Of a DNA stretch of 64,000 bases, positions 36,250-44,497 are shown in pieces (the stretch's first letter is position 1; each line of letters opens with the position of its first letter). The translations under genes and the position numbers were made by a program. This DNA is from Synechocystis salina LEGE 00031 (GTDB lineage: Bacteria > Cyanobacteriota > Cyanobacteriia > Cyanobacteriales > Microcystaceae): positions 62,001-126,000 of the forward strand of contig NZ_JADEVV010000002.1 in assembly GCF_015207985.1 (NCBI RefSeq), read 5' to 3'. Below the pieces are notes generated by a model. That model was not told where the DNA came from, ran no database searches, and worked only from the letters and a program-made list of their open reading frames with translations.

Positions 36250-37434
36250 TTATTTTTGAGTTGGTAGAGAAAAAGTTGTGTCTTGCACTGGTAATTGTTT
36301 GGTTAATTCTGGTGAAATTTGGAAAGTATTTCCTAACACCGAGCTAGGATTGCTGGCTAACCAATTACTTAGATCAATACTCTGGTAATCCCCATCATTG
36401 AAAACCACTAAAATATCCAACGATTTTTGGGAACTGTTGCGGAGGGCATGGCCATAACCCTTGGGCACATAACCCACGTCCCCCTGCTGGAGACGACTCA
36501 CACTGGCTTTACCCTCGGAAGCAAAAACCGTCAAATCCATTTCGCCATCGAGAATATATTGCCACTCGTCTGCGTTGGGATGCCAATGGAGCTGACGCAT
36601 GGCCCCCGGTTCTAAATGAATTAAAGCACCGGTCATGTTAAAACTGCCGGGAAATTCCTTAGCGCTGGCGAGTCTTAATTCATTACCACCCAAGGAAACT
36701 AGGGGTTGTTGCCCCAAGAGATTATGGGTGTGGGGAACTTCAATTTTGGCCGTTTGCCCCTGGGGAGTCGCACTGGCCAAGGGGCCAGGAGCCGGGCCAT
36801 AGGATGAAATATATACCTGTTTTTTGGGCAATTGTTCCACCTGGGCCGCCGTCCAACCTAAATTTTCTTCCACCCAGGCGATCGGGGTGTGGGAAAGCCA
36901 ATCGGTAACGCTAAAGGTTGCCCCTTCGGAAAAGGTGCCATCGTTGAACACCAACAAAAATTTGGCAGTGCCGGGACCAATCCCCTCAATGCTGTGGCCC
37001 CAACCCCGGGGAAAATACCAGAGTCCCCCTTTATCTACGTTGGCAATTTCCACTTTGCCCTCGGGACTGGTGAGGGTAATGCGGGTGCGGCCTTCCATGA
37101 CATAGGCCCATTCTGCGGCGTTGGCGTGCCAGTGTAATTCCCTAATGGCCCCCGGCTCTAAGCTCATATAAACCCCCGCCATGCCTTTACTGACGGGAAA
37201 GTTATAGGTTCCCACCTGCTTAGTGGTGCCGCCGTCATAAAGAACTAGGGGTGTTTTGTTAAAAGCATAGCTAAAAGCTGGTAAATTCTTACCCCAAACC
37301 ACATTGGAGAGCGATCGCCATTGTTGAGTTTGGGCAATAGTGGGGGAAAAAATCCCCAGACAAGTTACCAACAAAACACTCAATGCTACCCACAAAAACC
37401 GCCGCCTCAGCTTTCCCATTATCGAATCAACCAT
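36250..37434 (-). CDS. mncA: manganese cupin MncA (oxalate decarboxylase family)
   Basis: A 394-residue bicupin. The N-terminus MGKLRRRFLWVALSVLL contains a twin-arginine-like motif; in PCC 6803 MncA folds with Mn in the cytoplasm and is exported by Tat (established). Each cupin has its metal motif: HWHANAAEWAYVMEG and HWHPNADEWQYILDG, with the distal histidines in GWGHSIE and GYGHALR. An oxalate-decarboxylase lid and glutamate are plausible. The ATG at 37434 (MVDSIMGK) is used; the ATG at 37419 is a possible alternative. It is upstream of the multi-heme cytochrome gene. Confidence 0.92.
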   Translation of the reverse strand: MVDSIMGKLRRRFLWVALSVLLVTCLGIFSPTIAQTQQWRSLSNVVWGKNLPAFSYAFNKTPLVLYDGGTTKQVGTYNFPVSKGMAGVYMSLEPGAIRELHWHANAAEWAYVMEGRTRITLTSPEGKVEIANVDKGGLWYFPRGWGHSIEGIGPGTAKFLLVFNDGTFSEGATFSVTDWLSHTPIAWVEENLGWTAAQVEQLPKKQVYISSYGPAPGPLASATPQGQTAKIEVPHTHNLLGQQPLVSLGGNELRLASAKEFPGSFNMTGALIHLEPGAMRQLHWHPNADEWQYILDGEMDLTVFASEGKASVSRLQQGDVGYVPKGYGHALRNSSQKSLDILVVFNDGDYQSIDLSNWLASNPSSVLGNTFQISPELTKQLPVQDTTFSLPTQK

Positions 37435-37585
37435 AGTGATGCTGGAATGGTCACAATCCAGTGATAAAAATTGTCTTTATCTGGAAAATAAACGAGGATT
37501 GTGGGGACGGTAACACCCCGTTAACAAAATGTAACTGATGCTAAGGGGAAGATTTTAGCAATAAAATGGAGACACGTTTAGGTAA

Positions 37586-40120
37586 TTAGTTATCAGGAGA
37601 AATTAACAAACATTGACCATCAGGACAAAGGTCTTCTAGTTCAATGACAACAGGTTTGATGGCCCAGATATCCTCGGCATATTCCCGAATAGTACGATCC
37701 GAAGAAAATTTACCCATGCGGGCCACATTTAGAATGGCCATGCGAGACCAATTTTCCTGATCTTTGTAGGCTTCTCCCACCTGATGCTGACAATCCACAT
37801 AGGCTTGAAAATCAGCGAAAACTAGGTAAGGATCATGGCCAAATAAAGAATCCATCAGGGGACGAAATAGTTCCGTATCTCCATGGGAGAAAAAGCCAGA
37901 ATTGATTAAATCCACCACCGCTTTTAAGTCGGGATAATTGTTGTAATATTCCCAGGGTTGATAGCCTGCTGCCAAGGTTTTTTCTACTTCTGGAGTAGTA
38001 AGACCAAAAAGGAAAAAGTTCTCTGCCCCTACTTCTTCTCGGATTTCAATATTTGCTCCGTCTAAGGTGCCAATGGTTAAGGCTCCATTCATGGAAAATT
38101 TCATATTGCCCGTACCGGAAGCTTCCTTGCCTGCGGTGGAAATTTGTTCTGATAAATCAGCGGCGGGGTAAACTTTTTGGCCAAATTTAACGTTGTAGTT
38201 GGATAAAAACACCACCTTGAGGCGATCGCCAATGGCGGGATCGTTATTGACCACTTCAGCGACGGAGTTAATTAACTTGATGATTAATTTGGCAATGAAG
38301 TAACCGGGGGCCGCCTTCCCACCATAAATAAACGTGCGGGGAGAGATCTCTAAATTAGGGTTATTTTTTATTTGCAAGTAGAGGTGAATGACATGGAGAA
38401 TATTCAGATGTTGGCGTTTATATTCGTGGATGCGCTTTACCTGCACATCAAACAGGGAATCGGGATTGACAACCAAATCGCTCTGCGCCTTGATGTAGTG
38501 GGCTAAATCCTGTTTAACTTCCCGTTTTACCTGGCGCCAATCCTGGCGGAATCCAGCTAGGTCAGCGAAGGGTTCTAATTGCTTCAACTCATCCAAATTT
38601 TTGATCCAGCCCTCGCCAATGCGGGAAGAAATTAAATTACTCAGGCGGGGATTACTGAGCACCAGCCAACGACGGGGGGTAACTCCGTTGGTTTTGTTGC
38701 TAAATTTTTCTGGCCAAAGTTCGTAAAAATCCTTGAGAATAGTTTCCTTAATTAACTGACTATGCAAAGCCGCTACCCCATTAATGGCGTGGGAACCCAC
38801 CGTGGCCAGATAGGCCATCCGCACCCACTTTTCCCCAGCTTCGTCAATAATGGATAGCTGGGCCAGGCGATCGCCGTCGTTGGGATATTTAATTCGCACT
38901 TGATCAAGGAAACGTTGGTTAATTTCGTAAATAATTTCCAAATGCCTGGGCAACATCTGACTAAATAAAGGCAAAGACCATTTTTCCAAAGCTTCGGGCA
39001 ACAAAGTATGGTTAGTGAAGCTAAAGGTAGCCTGGGTAATATTCCAAGCTTTGCCCCATTCGTAATGGTGTTCATCCACCAACAAACGCATCAGTTCCGC
39101 TACACCAATGGAAGGATGGGTGTCATTGAGTTGTACGGCAAAATGCTCATGGAAATTTTCCAGACTAGGGTTGTCCGCTAAATGGATGCGGATCATGTCC
39201 TGCAAAGAACAGGAGACAAAAAAGTATTGCTGGGCTAACCGTAATTCCTTGCCCTGGAGTTGTTCATCGTTGGGGTAGAGAACCTTCGTTAAATTTTCTG
39301 AAGTAACCTTATTCTGCACTGCGCCATAGTAGTCCCCCATGTTGAACCGCTGAAAATCGAAGGATTCCGCCGCTTCCGACTTCCATAGCCGCAAATTGTT
39401 GGCGGTGCTGACCTTGTAACCCAAAATTGGCGTGTCGTAGGGAATGCCCTTGACTAGATTGTTCGGAATCCACCTCACTCGATAATCCCCCTTTTCATCG
39501 GTGTAGCTTTCTGTATGGCCCCCCAGTTTCACCAACACAGCCGCCTCCGGGCGGGCAATTTCCCAGGGATTACCTAGCTGTAACCATTTATCGGTGATTT
39601 CCACCTGCCAACCATCTTCAATTTCCTGGTCAAAAATACCGAATTCGTAGCGGATGCCGTAGCCGATCGCCGGAATTTCCAGGGTGGCGAGGGAATCCAT
39701 AAAGCAGGCGGCCAAACGACCCAAACCACCGTTACCTAGCCCTGGTTCCTCTTCAATGTTGATCAATTCTTCTAGGTTTAATCCCGACTCCTCCACTGCC
39801 TGTTTGACCGGCTCCCACAGCCCCAGATTGATGAGGTTATTGCCCAGATGGGGCCCCAAAAGATATTCCGCCGACAGGTAGACCACCACCCGATTGTCGC
39901 AGTTGAGATAGGTTTGGGACGTATTCAACCACCGTTGGAGCAAACGATCGCGGATGGTGTAGGCCAGGGCCATATAACAATCATGTTTAGTGGCAATGCC
40001 AGGAAATTTTCCCTGGAGATAAAACAGGTTGTCGGCCAAGGCCCGCTTCAGGGTTTCCACGCTCAGACCAGTGCGGTCGTCTTCCACCTGAATGAGGGGA
40101 TTGGTGGTATTAAAAGCCAT
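37586..40120 (-). CDS. glgP: glycogen phosphorylase
   Basis: An 844-residue PLP-dependent phosphorylase that releases glucose-1-phosphate from glycogen. The ATG at 40120 (MAFNTTN) is preferred to an upstream frame start at 40165. Landmarks are YLSAEYLLGPHLGNNL, EEEPGLGNGGLGRLAACFMDSLA, VQLNDTHPSIGVAELMR, and the PLP-lysine block EASGTGNMKFSMNGALTIGTLDGANIEI near residues 650-675. The length is normal. PCC 6803 has two such genes; this one matches the copy beside mncA (Sll1356, from memory). Confidence 0.96.
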   Translation of the reverse strand: MAFNTTNPLIQVEDDRTGLSVETLKRALADNLFYLQGKFPGIATKHDCYMALAYTIRDRLLQRWLNTSQTYLNCDNRVVVYLSAEYLLGPHLGNNLINLGLWEPVKQAVEESGLNLEELINIEEEPGLGNGGLGRLAACFMDSLATLEIPAIGYGIRYEFGIFDQEIEDGWQVEITDKWLQLGNPWEIARPEAAVLVKLGGHTESYTDEKGDYRVRWIPNNLVKGIPYDTPILGYKVSTANNLRLWKSEAAESFDFQRFNMGDYYGAVQNKVTSENLTKVLYPNDEQLQGKELRLAQQYFFVSCSLQDMIRIHLADNPSLENFHEHFAVQLNDTHPSIGVAELMRLLVDEHHYEWGKAWNITQATFSFTNHTLLPEALEKWSLPLFSQMLPRHLEIIYEINQRFLDQVRIKYPNDGDRLAQLSIIDEAGEKWVRMAYLATVGSHAINGVAALHSQLIKETILKDFYELWPEKFSNKTNGVTPRRWLVLSNPRLSNLISSRIGEGWIKNLDELKQLEPFADLAGFRQDWRQVKREVKQDLAHYIKAQSDLVVNPDSLFDVQVKRIHEYKRQHLNILHVIHLYLQIKNNPNLEISPRTFIYGGKAAPGYFIAKLIIKLINSVAEVVNNDPAIGDRLKVVFLSNYNVKFGQKVYPAADLSEQISTAGKEASGTGNMKFSMNGALTIGTLDGANIEIREEVGAENFFLFGLTTPEVEKTLAAGYQPWEYYNNYPDLKAVVDLINSGFFSHGDTELFRPLMDSLFGHDPYLVFADFQAYVDCQHQVGEAYKDQENWSRMAILNVARMGKFSSDRTIREYAEDIWAIKPVVIELEDLCPDGQCLLISPDN

Positions 40121-40313
40121 GGGGAGGTGCTCCGTTAATGGTGTGCCTTTTCCTATAGTGTGCAACTGCCATTAAAGTTTGGTTAGGAATGGGGACATTT
40201 GTTGGACTTCTTAACAAAATCGGCGAATCATAACAAACCGTTACAAATTCCTCTGGCCCTTGCCCTCTGTGCCTAGAATGGTCGTAATTTGTCGCCGTTG
40301 CGAGGAGTGCCCC

Positions 40314-41171
40314 ATGACCATTGCCCACCGTGATGCCCGGGATTACCAGATTATTTTTCTCTGTAGCTTTTTGAGTTTGGGGATATTGGCGCGGGACTGG
40401 AGTTTGACCCCTTTGGCGATCGCCGTTATTTTGACCACAACCTTAGTAGTGCAATGCCTTTTTACCATCAATCAACAAGGTAATTTTGGGCGTTGGTTTT
40501 CCTGGCATACCTGGCAAAGTTTTTGGGGACATCAGGGTTGGAAAAGTGCCTTAATCACCGGTTTAGGTCTATGTTTACTACTGCGGGCTAACCATTTATC
40601 TACGTTGGTGTTAGCGGCGGCCTTGGCGATCGCCAGTAAATTCCTCTTGCAAGCCTGGGGCAAACATTGGTTCAATCCGGCCAACTTTGGCATCATTGCC
40701 GCTTTAACTTTAACAGGGGATGCCTGGGTTTCCCCGGGACAGTGGGGCACTACCCTCTGGCTGGGGGCCATGTTCCTGGCCGCTGGGGGGTTGGTGTTGG
40801 GCAGAGTGGGCAGGTGGGACACATCGGTAATGTTTTTAGCAGTCTATGCCGGGCTGGATTTACTGCGTAATGCTTGGTTAGGTTGGCCCGCGGAGGTTAG
40901 TTTCCACCACCTGGAAAATGGCAGTCTATTGGTGTTTGCCCTGTTTATGCTCACCGATCCCCGCTCCATTCCCAATGGCCGCCCCGGTCGTTTAATCTGG
41001 GCCACGGCGATCGCCATAGTCAGTCTAATTTTGCAATATTACTTTTACCTGCCCACTGCCCTATTTTGGGCCCTATTTCTGCTTTCTCCCCTCACCGTAT
41101 TGCTAGACCGTCAGTTTCCCGCCGCCCGTTTTCAATGGTGGCAAAAAGCCAAACCTGTACCATCAAATTAA
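40314..41171 (+). CDS. RnfD/NqrB-like membrane protein
   Basis: A 285-residue integral membrane protein with about nine to ten helices. Family features are WGKHWFNPANFGIIAALTLTGDAWVSPGQWGT (RnfD/NqrB-like, with a loop where flavin is attached in bacterial RnfD) and FALFMLTDPRSIPNGRPGR near residue 215. The ATG at 40314 was chosen because GAGGAG stands 9 bases upstream; the open frame from 40260 has no such site. No other Rnf or Nqr subunits are nearby, so it may act alone or with a distant partner. It is divergent from glgP. Confidence 0.75.
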   Translation: MTIAHRDARDYQIIFLCSFLSLGILARDWSLTPLAIAVILTTTLVVQCLFTINQQGNFGRWFSWHTWQSFWGHQGWKSALITGLGLCLLLRANHLSTLVLAAALAIASKFLLQAWGKHWFNPANFGIIAALTLTGDAWVSPGQWGTTLWLGAMFLAAGGLVLGRVGRWDTSVMFLAVYAGLDLLRNAWLGWPAEVSFHHLENGSLLVFALFMLTDPRSIPNGRPGRLIWATAIAIVSLILQYYFYLPTALFWALFLLSPLTVLLDRQFPAARFQWWQKAKPVPSN

Positions 41172-41215
41172 GCTAGGATGTGCCATTGGCCGGATAACTT
41201 TTTCCCCTTCCCCCA

Positions 41216-43087
41216 ATGACCCCATCCCTGTCCCTGGGCCAACGCCTCGATGACCGTTATCTGATCCAACTCCATTTAGGCACCAGTTCCCCTGGTCAAC
41301 AATACCTCGCCCACGACACCCATCGCTTTGACGAACCTTGCACCATCACAGTTTTAACCTCCTTTCCTGGGGACAAAACCGGCAATTTATTTAAGCAACA
41401 GGCGGAAATACTCTACGCCCTCGACCATCCCCAAATTGCTAATTTTCGAGAGTTTTTTGCCCTGGGGACAGAGCTTTACTTAGTCCAAGATTTTATCGAA
41501 GGGCAATCCTATTTGGACTTGCTCAAGGGCCGTCGCAATCAGGGTAAGGCTTTTACAGAATCGGAAGTACGTCAATGGTGCCGTCAATTGTTACCTGTAT
41601 TGCGCTATCTCCATAGCCAAAAAATTTGCCATGGTCAGATTAGCCTAGAACAGGTGGTGCGGCGGAGAGTGGATGGCCTGCCGGTGTTGGTGGACTTTAG
41701 CCATAGTCAGTATTATTGCGGTACCCCAGGGGAAGACCGGAGAGATTTGCACAATTTGGCCCTGGGGGCGATCGCCTTACTGACGGGGGTCGTGAACCCT
41801 AATGCTTCTGGGGAAGAAGTTTTATCCTCCGTTGCCCTTAGTCCAGAATTTCGCCAACTACTATTGCAATGCTCCTGTTGGCCTCCCCTGGTGGATTTGC
41901 CTACTTTGGCAGACAATTTAAACAATTTGCCGCAAAAATTTTTACCCACAGTGGCTAGTTTCAGCCCGAAGTCCCCCAGTGCCCAGGCTACTAACGGTGA
42001 CGTGGGCCCGTTAACCAAAGGGGCTGGAGAGGCCGGGGAACCCTCTCTACCCTTGGCCCATCAAGCTCCCTGGCTCTTTCATTTTTCTACCACAATAAAA
42101 ACCATGGTCCGAGTCGATGGGTTAAAGGGGCTGGTGAAAAAATCACTCATCTTGCTGGGATTGATGGCGATCGCCATGGCCATGGGTTGGGGGGCTGGAC
42201 AGTTGTGGCTCCTGGGTCAACAACGGGCCATGTTGCAAAGTTTGGCACCAGACAAACCAGAGGATGATGCACCGCAAAAAACGGATTTGGAGATCAAAAA
42301 TGAGATCCGGGCCCGTCGGCTTAATTTGGGCATTTCTCCCCAAAGGTTCCAAGCCCTAGTGGATGATGGTTTAGCTTTTCAATTAAACATTGACCCCGAG
42401 GAAATAACCACTAATACCAACAATACCGGCAACAATAATGATGGACCTGCGACCCTAGGCACCCCAGAAGAACGGATGGCCATGACCATTGCGGTGTTGG
42501 ATGCCCTGGAGGGTTTGAATCGGGATGCGATCCGGGATTTTGCCCAAAATAATTCTGGCGATCGCCGACGCTGGATTCCCCAGGTGAATCAATTGCGCCT
42601 CAGTAGCCGTAGTTTTTATGATTTGGTCAATGCCCGCTTCCATCACCATTTGCCCATGGTCAGTCTTACTTCGTTAGGGGAACCGGACTTTGAACAGCGA
42701 CCCCTGGCCCAGGTGTGGAATGCCATGGCCTTTGATAGTTTGGCCAGCCTGGAGGATGGAAGCCATTACCAAAGACTCAGTTTTGAGGGTACCGATCAGC
42801 TTAATCTCAGGGGCACCCTGGAACCAGGCAAGGGCTATGCCTATGCCATTACCATTCCCCCCACAGAACAATTCAGCCTGGAGTTGGATGCTCCCCCCAG
42901 TGCCCGCCTTTCTTTTTATCCCCCCACTGGGCCAGAAATAATTTTGCAAAACTCCGCCATCCATCGCTGGTCTGGCCCCACCGCCCAAGCTGGCTACTAC
43001 GAATTGGTGATTACATCGGAAGCCAAGGAGGCGATCGCCTTTGATCTGGAATTGCGGGTAATGAGAACTAATTTTTCTCCTTTGTAA
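41216..43087 (+). CDS. membrane-anchored serine/threonine pseudokinase
   Basis: A 623-residue protein with a kinase-like domain at residues 10-240, a membrane helix (about residues 305-330, KSLILLGLMAIAMAMGWGAG), and a C-terminal region ending in a PPC-like beta domain (about 520-620). The kinase core looks dead. The P-loop is reduced (HLGTSSPGQQYLA), the VAIK lysine is missing (CTITVLTS), the HRD loop reads CHGQISLEQVV, and the DFG reads DFS. Other fold landmarks remain (QDFIEGQSYLDLL, GTPGEDRRDLHNLALGAIALLTG). It may act as a scaffold or signal-sensing protein rather than as an enzyme. Confidence 0.8.
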   Translation: MTPSLSLGQRLDDRYLIQLHLGTSSPGQQYLAHDTHRFDEPCTITVLTSFPGDKTGNLFKQQAEILYALDHPQIANFREFFALGTELYLVQDFIEGQSYLDLLKGRRNQGKAFTESEVRQWCRQLLPVLRYLHSQKICHGQISLEQVVRRRVDGLPVLVDFSHSQYYCGTPGEDRRDLHNLALGAIALLTGVVNPNASGEEVLSSVALSPEFRQLLLQCSCWPPLVDLPTLADNLNNLPQKFLPTVASFSPKSPSAQATNGDVGPLTKGAGEAGEPSLPLAHQAPWLFHFSTTIKTMVRVDGLKGLVKKSLILLGLMAIAMAMGWGAGQLWLLGQQRAMLQSLAPDKPEDDAPQKTDLEIKNEIRARRLNLGISPQRFQALVDDGLAFQLNIDPEEITTNTNNTGNNNDGPATLGTPEERMAMTIAVLDALEGLNRDAIRDFAQNNSGDRRRWIPQVNQLRLSSRSFYDLVNARFHHHLPMVSLTSLGEPDFEQRPLAQVWNAMAFDSLASLEDGSHYQRLSFEGTDQLNLRGTLEPGKGYAYAITIPPTEQFSLELDAPPSARLSFYPPTGPEIILQNSAIHRWSGPTAQAGYYELVITSEAKEAIAFDLELRVMRTNFSPL

Positions 43088-43370
43088 CGCCGGGTTCTTT
43101 TCAATGTCTTTAATTTAAAATGAAATAATTAAGTTCAACTATCTTCTCTAAATCAGTCTTTTATTCATCAAATTTTATTGCAAGCTTAATTGAAACATGA
43201 CAGACAAATCCCTGATAGGAACTTTCCCGTTGGCCATGGCAAGGCGGTCTGAGCCAAAACCAAAACTCCCCCATCCTGGCCGGATTTCTTAACCTGTTCG
43301 TAACCTTGAGGAATCCTCAAATTCCTATCCTAGGATGGAGATAACGGAGAATTTTTGGTGATTGATTGAC
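43088..43370. other. intergenic region with two palindromes upstream of the CHAD gene
   Basis: About 280 bases without a gene. Close to the CHAD gene are TTGAGGAATCCTCAA (43306-43320, 7-base arms) and ATCCTAGGAT (43327-43336, perfect). They are 6 bases apart and 34 bases before the ATG, which fits an operator or a transcript-end hairpin. GATGGAG lies just after. Confidence 0.45.
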
Positions 43371-44399
43371 ATGGAAACAGCAGCACGTACTTTTGGTAAG
43401 CTGGCAATTTTCGCTTTTAGTAAACACACTGAAAAAGTTTTCAAATATGCCCCCAGGGTTTTAAAGGATCAAGACCCCGAAGACTTACATCAGTTACGGG
43501 TGGGGGTGCGACGACTGCGGACGGCGATCGCCGGTTTTGAGGCCGCAGTGCAATTACCCAAGGGGCTTACAGAAGAAAGGGTAGGGAAAATAGGTAAACG
43601 CCTGGGAGCACAGCGGGACAATGACGTTTTGCAGGAAATTTTGCTTAGTAAATATTTGCCCCATCTACCCAAAAACGAGCAACGCTATTTGAATAAAGTT
43701 CTTAAATATCTACAAAAGGAACGGAAACACGCTTTTAAAGCAACCTATAAGCTATTGACCCACGACAAATTTTCCCGATTCAAACAGCACTGGCAAGGGT
43801 GGCTAGACCAACCCCAAATTACTGTCCTCGGGAGCCTGGCGATCGCCGATGTCTTACCGGACTTACTGTTGCCCCAACTGGCGGAATTTTTCCTTCACCC
43901 CGGTTGGTTAGTGGGTACAGAAATTGTCCCTGATACCCATGGCACGGCCCAACAACGTCGTTGTATTCAACTGAGCCCGTCGGCTATTGAAATCCTATTG
44001 GATGGGGAAGAATTAGTTCTGCACGATCTCCGCAAGCAAGCAAAGCGTACCCGTTACCAGATGGAGCTATTCAGTGACTACTACGGCCAGCAATATCAAG
44101 AATTGTTAGCCAAAGTGAAAATAACCCAGGAAATTTTGGGTAGCCTACAAGACAGTTTCGTCTTGAGGGCCATGGTGGAGCAATACCTTGATGTGGATCT
44201 AAAAAAACTCTGTCCCCAATGGAATGCCATTTTCCACGGCGATCGCCTGGGATATTGGGACCAATGGCAACCACTCCAGAACCAGTTTATTGATCCTGGG
44301 CACCGTCAGCAATGTCGTCAACTGGTGCAAAACCCTACTGGCAACAGCAACGGAAAAATGGCTCGGGGCGGATTTGAACCGCCGACCTTGGGCTTATGA
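43371..44399 (+). CDS. CHAD-domain protein
   Basis: A 342-residue CHAD (conserved histidine alpha-helical) protein, probably binding polyphosphate. Residues 25-90 carry LHQLRVGVRRLRTAIAGFE and GAQRDNDVLQE, the histidine/arginine-rich core, and LHDLRKQAKRTRYQMELF (about 230) is the second copy. The ATG at 43371 is chosen over an upstream TTG. The last 41 bases of the frame lie inside the opposite-strand tRNA-Met gene, giving a tail ARGGFEPPTLGL that is simply translated tRNA. The biologically relevant end is uncertain because mRNA may end earlier. Confidence 0.85.
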   Translation: METAARTFGKLAIFAFSKHTEKVFKYAPRVLKDQDPEDLHQLRVGVRRLRTAIAGFEAAVQLPKGLTEERVGKIGKRLGAQRDNDVLQEILLSKYLPHLPKNEQRYLNKVLKYLQKERKHAFKATYKLLTHDKFSRFKQHWQGWLDQPQITVLGSLAIADVLPDLLLPQLAEFFLHPGWLVGTEIVPDTHGTAQQRRCIQLSPSAIEILLDGEELVLHDLRKQAKRTRYQMELFSDYYGQQYQELLAKVKITQEILGSLQDSFVLRAMVEQYLDVDLKKLCPQWNAIFHGDRLGYWDQWQPLQNQFIDPGHRQQCRQLVQNPTGNSNGKMARGGFEPPTLGL

Positions 44400-44432
44400 G
44401 TCCCCTGCTCTAACCAACTGAGCTACCAAGCC
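44359..44432 (-). tRNA. tRNA-Met (anticodon CAU)
   Basis: Read on the minus strand, the sequence begins GGCTTGGTAGCTCAGTTGGT, has anticodon-loop CTCATAA with anticodon CAT, T-loop GGTTCAAATC, and ends with CCGAGCCA. The acceptor stem pairs (GGCTTGG with CCGAGCC, with one G-U pair). The CCA tail is not encoded: the final A is the discriminator. With anticodon CAT and no unpaired initiator 5' end, it is an elongator tRNA-Met; a lysidine-modified tRNA-Ile would read the same in DNA. Its 3' end overlaps the antisense CHAD gene. Confidence 0.9.
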
Positions 44433-44497
44433 TTGTCTGTTTCTTCAACGGACAGTTAACAATCTTACACTAAATTCACAGCATGGCAAAATAATTT

